Program-made: the position numbers and the translations under genes
Notes under the pieces: generated by a model
Databases searched by the model: none
What the model was told of the DNA's origin: nothing
What the model saw: the letters and a program-made list of their open reading frames with translations, nothing else
Shown here: positions 60,738 through 64,000 of the stretch, in pieces
How the letters are laid out: every line of letters begins with the position of its first letter
How positions within the stretch are numbered: the first letter of the stretch is position 1
Source of the DNA: Ptiloglossa arizonensis
Taxonomy: Eukaryota; Arthropoda; Insecta; Hymenoptera; Colletidae
DNA length: 64,000 nt
Direction of reading: 5' to 3'
NCBI RefSeq assembly: GCF_051014685.1
Contig: NC_135059.1
Location: 496,001 to 560,000 of the forward strand

Positions 60738-62311
60738 GTTTGCGTACTTTTCCACTAGGCCGTCCTAGTTATTCTTTCGAGCATCAGAACTGCGAAAATT
60801 TTGAGTTTCTCAAGCGTTTCTTTCCTCCAAACTACCATATCTCGCGAACGGATTGACCAATCCGCAATATTTCTGTTGCATCTGAAAGTAGAAACACGCC
60901 CGATTACAACGGTATGCGTAGTTATCTCCTAGGCCGTTCTAGTTATTCGTTTCGAGCATCAAAACTGCGAAAATTTTGAGTTTCTCAGGCGTTTCTTACT
61001 TCCAAACTGCCATATCTCGCGAACGGATTGACCAATCCGCAAAATTTCTGTTGCATCTGAAAGTAGAAACTCGCCCGATTACAACGGTATGCGTAGTTTT
61101 CCCCTAGGCCGTTCTAGTTATTTGTTTCGAGCATCAGAACTGCGAAAATTTTGAGTTTCTCAAGCGTTTCTTTCCTCCAAACTGCCATATCTCGCGAACG
61201 GATTGACCAATCCGAAAAATTTCTGTTGCATCTGAAAGTGGAAGCTCGCCCGATTACAACGGTATGAGTACTTTTCCCCTAGGCCGTTCTAGTTATTCGT
61301 TTCGAGCATCAGAACTGCGAAAATTTTGTGTTTCTCAAGCGTTTCTTACCTCCAAACTGCCATATCTCGGGACAGGATTGAAAAATCCGCAAAATTTCTG
61401 TTGCATCTGAAAGAAGCAGCTCGCCCGATTACAACGGTATGCGTACTTTTCCCCTAGGCCGTTCTAGTTATTCGTTTCGAGCATCAGAACTGCGAAATTT
61501 TTGAGTTTCTCAAGCGTTTCTTACCTCCAAACTGCCATACCTGGCGAACGGATTGACCATTCCGCAAAATTTCTGTTGCATCTGAAAGAAGCAGCTCGCC
61601 CGATTACAACGGTATGCGTACTTTTCCCCTAGGCCGTTCTAGTTATTCGTTTCGAGCATCAGAACTGCGAAATTTTTGAGTTTCTCAAGCGTTTCTTACC
61701 TCCAAACTGCCATATCTCGCGAACGGATTGACCAATCCGCAAAATTTCTGTTGCATCTGAAAGAAGCAGCTCGCCCGATTACAACGGTATGCGTACTTTT
61801 CCCCTAGGCCGTTCCAGTTATTCGTTTCGAGCATCAGAACTGCGAAAATTTTGTGTTTCTCAAGCGTTTCTTACATCCAAACTGCCATATCTCGCGAACG
61901 GATTGACCAATCCGCAAAATTTCTGTTGCATCTGAAAGTCGAAACGCGCCCAATTACAACGGTATGCGTACTTTTCCCCTAGGCCGTTCTAGTTATTCGT
62001 TTCGAGCATCAGAACTGCGAGAATTTTGAGTTTCTCAAGCGTTTCTTACCTCCAAACTGCCATATCTCGGGAACGGATTGACCAATCCGCAAAATTTCTG
62101 TTGCATCTGAAAGTAGAAACACGCCCGATTACAGCGGTATGCGTACTTTTCCCCTTGGCCGTTCTAGTTATTCGTTTCGAGCATCAGAACTGCGAAAATT
62201 TTGAGTTTCTCAAGCGTTTCTTACATCCAAACTGCCATATCTCGCGAACGGATTGACCAATCCGCAAAATTTCTGTTGCATCTGAAAGTAGAAACACGCC
62301 CGATTACAACG
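60738..62311 (+). repeat. 1574-bp HOR unit, 9 monomers (C12 C13 D1 D2 D3 D4 D5 C2 C3), copy 1
   Basis: Length 1574 = 9 x 175 - 1 (loss in C12 at 60738). The five D monomers occur nowhere else in the window: D1 (atttgtttcgag, ccgaaaaatt), D2 (gtatgag, cgggacagg, gaaaaatcc), D3 (catacctggcg, gaccattcc), D4 (agaagcagc) and D5 (ttgtgtttc, gaaacgcgcccaatt). Confidence 0.88.
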
Positions 62312-63885
62312 GTTTGCGTACTTTTCCACTAGGCCGTCCTAGTTATTCTTTCGAGCATCAGAACTGCGAAAATTTTGAGTTTCTCAAGCGTTTCTTTCCT
62401 CCAAACTACCATATCTCGCGAACGGATTGACCAATCCGCAATATTTCTGTTGCATCTGAAAGTAGAAACACGCCCGATTACAACGGTATGCGTAGTTATC
62501 TCCTAGGCCGTTCTAGTTATTCGTTTCGAGCATCAAAACTGCGAAAATTTTGAGTTTCTCAGGCGTTTCTTACTTCCAAACTGCCATATCTCGCGAACGG
62601 ATTGACCAATCCGCAAAATTTCTGTTGCATCTGAAAGTAGAAACTCGCCCGATTACAACGGTATACGTAGTTTTCCCCTAGGCCGTTCTAGTTATTTGTT
62701 TCGAGCATCAGAACTGCGAAAATTTTGAGTTTCTCAAGCGTTTCTTTCCTCCAAACTGCCATATCTCGCGAACGGATTGACCAATCCGAAAAATTTCTGT
62801 TGCATCTGAAAGTGGAAGCTCGCCCGATTACAACGGTATGAGTTCTTTTCCCCTAGGCCGTTCTAGTTATTCGTTTCGAGCATCAGAACTGCGAAAATTT
62901 TGTGTTTCTCAAGCGTTTCTTACCTCCAAACTGCCATATCTCGGGACAGGATTGAAAAATCCGCAAAATTTCTGTTGCATCTGAAAGAAGCAGCTCGCCC
63001 GATTACAACGGTATGCGTACTTTTCCCCTAGGCCGTTCTAGTTATTCGTTTCGAGCATCAGAACTGCGAAATTTTTGAGTTTCTCAAGCGTTTCTTACCT
63101 CCAAACTGCCATACCTGGCGAACGGATTGACCATTCCGCAAAATTTCTGTTGCATCTGAAAGAAGCAGCTCGCCCGATTACAACGGTATGCGTACTTTTC
63201 CCCTAGGCCGTTCTAGTTATTCGTTTCGAGCATCAGAACTGCGAAATTTTTGAGTTTCTCAAGCGTTTCTTACCTCCAAACTGCCATATCTCGCGAACGG
63301 ATTGACCAATCCGCAAAATTTCTGTTGCATCTGAAAGAAGCAGCTCGCCCGATTACAACGGTATGCGTACTTTTCCCCTAGGCCGTTCCAGTTATTCGTT
63401 TCGAGCATCAGAACTGCGAAAATTTTGTGTTTCTCAAGCGTTTCTTACATCCAAACTGCCATATCTCGCGAACGGATTGACCAATCCGCAAAATTTCTGT
63501 TGCATCTGAAAGTCGAAACGCGCCCAATTACAACGGTATGCGTACTTTTCCCCTAGGCCGTTCTAGTTATTCGTTTCGAGCATCAGAACTGCGAGAATTT
63601 TGAGTTTCTCAAGCGTTTCTTACCTCCAAACTGCCATATCTCGGGAACGGATTGACCAATCCGCAAAATTTCTGTTGCATCTGAAAGTAGAAACACGCCC
63701 GATTACAGCGGTATGCGTACTTTTCCCCTTGGCCGTTCTAGTTATTCGTTTCGAGCATCAGAACTGCGAAAATTTTGAGTTTCTCAAGCGTTTCTTACAT
63801 CCAAACTGCCATATCTCGCGAACCGACTGACCAATCCGCAAAATTTCTGTTGCATCTGAAAGTAGAAACTCGCCCGATTACAAGG
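62312..63885 (+). repeat. 1574-bp HOR unit, 9 monomers, copy 2
   Basis: Repeats the preceding unit with the same 1-bp loss in C12 (62312) and the same D1-D5 series (62661-63535). Differences seen: gtatacg at 62661 for gtatgcg at 61087, gtatgagttc at 62836 for gtatgagtac at 61262, and a different C3 ending, which here has cgaaccgact and acaaggg leading to a C10 head and not to C12. Confidence 0.88.
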
Positions 63886-64000
63886 GCATGCATACATTTC
63901 CCCTAGGCCATTCTAGTTATTCGTTTCGAGCATCAGAACTGCGAGAATTTTGAGTTTCTCAAGCGTTTCTTTCCTCCAAACTGCCATATCTCGCGAACGG
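63886..64000 (+). repeat. Partial C10-type monomer at the window edge
   Basis: 115 bp with the gcatgcatac head, gcgagaatt and tctttcctcc of C10, cut by the window end after cgcgaacgg. The private changes catacatttc and ggccattcta are not seen in other C10 copies. The array clearly continues beyond the window. Confidence 0.9.

Larger units (their letters stand above)
1..64000 (+). repeat. 175-bp satellite DNA tandem array, whole window
   Basis: Every base belongs to a head-to-tail array of one 175-bp monomer in one orientation: 365 complete monomers starting at 1, plus 115 bp of another from 63886. Each monomer runs from gtatgcgtac through the invariant-looking blocks tttcgagcatcagaac, ccatatctcg and gcaaaatttctgttgcatc to gattacaacg. 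The consensus is about 44% G+C. Neighbouring monomers differ at several diagnostic sites while distant ones can match, which is the signature of higher-order repeats. Both window edges cut the array, so its full length is unknown. Because 175 is not a multiple of 3, any reading frame changes phase at each monomer and meets stops. Known of such arrays: they form centromeric or pericentromeric heterochromatin. That role is inferred here, and I do not recognise the family. Confidence 0.98.
43946..64000 (+). repeat. Zone 3 of the satellite (subtypes C1-C16, D1-D5)
   Basis: From 43946 the a-b pair disappears completely and new markers dominate: cgggaacgg, gaaagtgg, gtatgcatac, gcatgcatac, cccttggcc and the tctttcc and aaactacc variants. 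Subtypes B2 and B3 are shared with zone 2 (for example 44821, 46046, 46221), so the zones are related families and not independent satellites. Ten monomers lack 1 bp because attcgtttcgag reads attctttcgag. The zone ends at the window edge inside an ongoing 9-monomer periodicity. Confidence 0.85.

Noticed and set aside
1..64000. CRISPR array
   Set aside because: A CRISPR has short repeats separated by unrelated spacers. Here every base of the 175-bp period is repeated and there is no unique spacer or cas gene.
1..64000. Transposon, retroelement or rDNA/5S tandem repeat
   Set aside because: I saw no open frame of transposase or reverse transcriptase size, no LTR or terminal inverted repeats, no target-site duplications and no rRNA or tRNA-like conserved boxes in the monomer.
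1..64000. Assembly artefact explaining the whole array
   Set aside because: Ordered subtypes, private markers and consistent junction hybrids are not expected from a misassembled collapse. Local duplications (51469-59162, 60738-63885, 41846-43945) still deserve read-level checking.
1..64000. Naming the host species or a known satellite family
   Set aside because: I could not match the monomer to any satellite I know with confidence. A database search of the 175-bp consensus is the deciding test.

Overview
The whole 64 kb is one uninterrupted, head-to-tail, same-strand array of a 175-bp satellite monomer. Phased on the g of the heptamer gtatgcg, I count 365 complete monomers plus a 115-bp partial at the right edge. 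My monomer map closes exactly: seven +4 bp monomers and eighteen -1 bp monomers give a net +10, so monomer 366 should start at 63886, and it does. I found no gene, RNA gene, transposon, CRISPR array, inversion or non-satellite insertion. A mature, high-copy satellite like this points to a eukaryotic centromeric, pericentromeric or other heterochromatic block. I do not recognise the monomer as a named satellite and cannot name the host. The sequence style reminds me of invertebrate satellites, but that is only an impression. The consensus is about 44% G+C (77 of 175 by hand count).

The monomers are not interchangeable. They fall into tens of diagnostic subtypes arranged in recurring orders, that is, a higher-order repeat (HOR) organisation with much copy-number and deletion variation. 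Three zones are visible. Zone 1 (1-26971) uses subtypes a to z and has HOR units of 6, 8, 12, 13, 15, 16, 18 and 22 monomers. It contains all seven copies of a 179-bp monomer whose 5-bp insertion creates TATATAA. Zone 2 (26972-43945) keeps the a-b pair but builds on subtypes A1-A8 and B1-B4, with 11- to 24-monomer units in almost perfect 175-bp register. Zone 3 (43946-64000) has no a-b pair and uses subtypes C1-C16 and D1-D5, including a near-identical 3847-bp tandem duplication and, at the right edge, two 1574-bp 9-monomer units.

Subtype key (marker bases). a: cgggaaagg with agtcgaaacttg. b: gtatacg head with ctacgcc. c: ggattcacc with aatatt. d: actgtgaaa. e: gagttcctc, cgaacag, gcgtctg. 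f: like e, with aacagcg. g: gtgtgcg with gatttcaacg. i: aatctgc with ccccatt. j': acctgc with caattcgc. m: cgtattgacc with aatcagc. n: gtagttttctcc with the TATAT insertion. o: attttagag. q: gagttcctc with cttttgcgtc. r: gagtatcag. s: aacagcg with cgggaaagg. t: gtagttttctcc with ctcaaacg. u: cccatagg. v: gtttgcg with a 1-bp deletion. w: aaatttttg with agaagaaac. x: ctattgaatctg. y: gttcttgtt. z: ctacgcc with gagcaacag. A1: agtaattcg with ctcgagcg. A2: gtttcaagc with ctcgagcg. A3: ccaaaatgcc. A4: gttccttaag. A5: tacattc. A6: tttctaacc. A7: gcatcggaac. B1: tttcatctg. B2: ccattt with cgggaaagg and gaaacgcg. B3: acctgc with gaatgaag. B4: ccattt with ccccatt. C1: aatcccc. C2: gtatgcatac with cgagaatt. 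C3: cccttggcc. C7: tttttagttt with ggaatgacc. C8: cgggaacgg with tgttgtatc. C9: gtatgcctag. C10: gcatgcatac. C11 and C12: tctttcc with attctttcg. C15: cttgtccgtcc. D1-D5: monomers of 61087-61961.

The consensus holds two short dyads (monomer positions 65-77 and 113-128) and, across the monomer junction on the minus strand, a partial CENP-B-box-like motif. All short open reading frames (up to 88 codons) are by-products of the repeat. I see nothing that works as a gene system. The interest lies in how the array is built and rearranged, and in whether it is a centromere.
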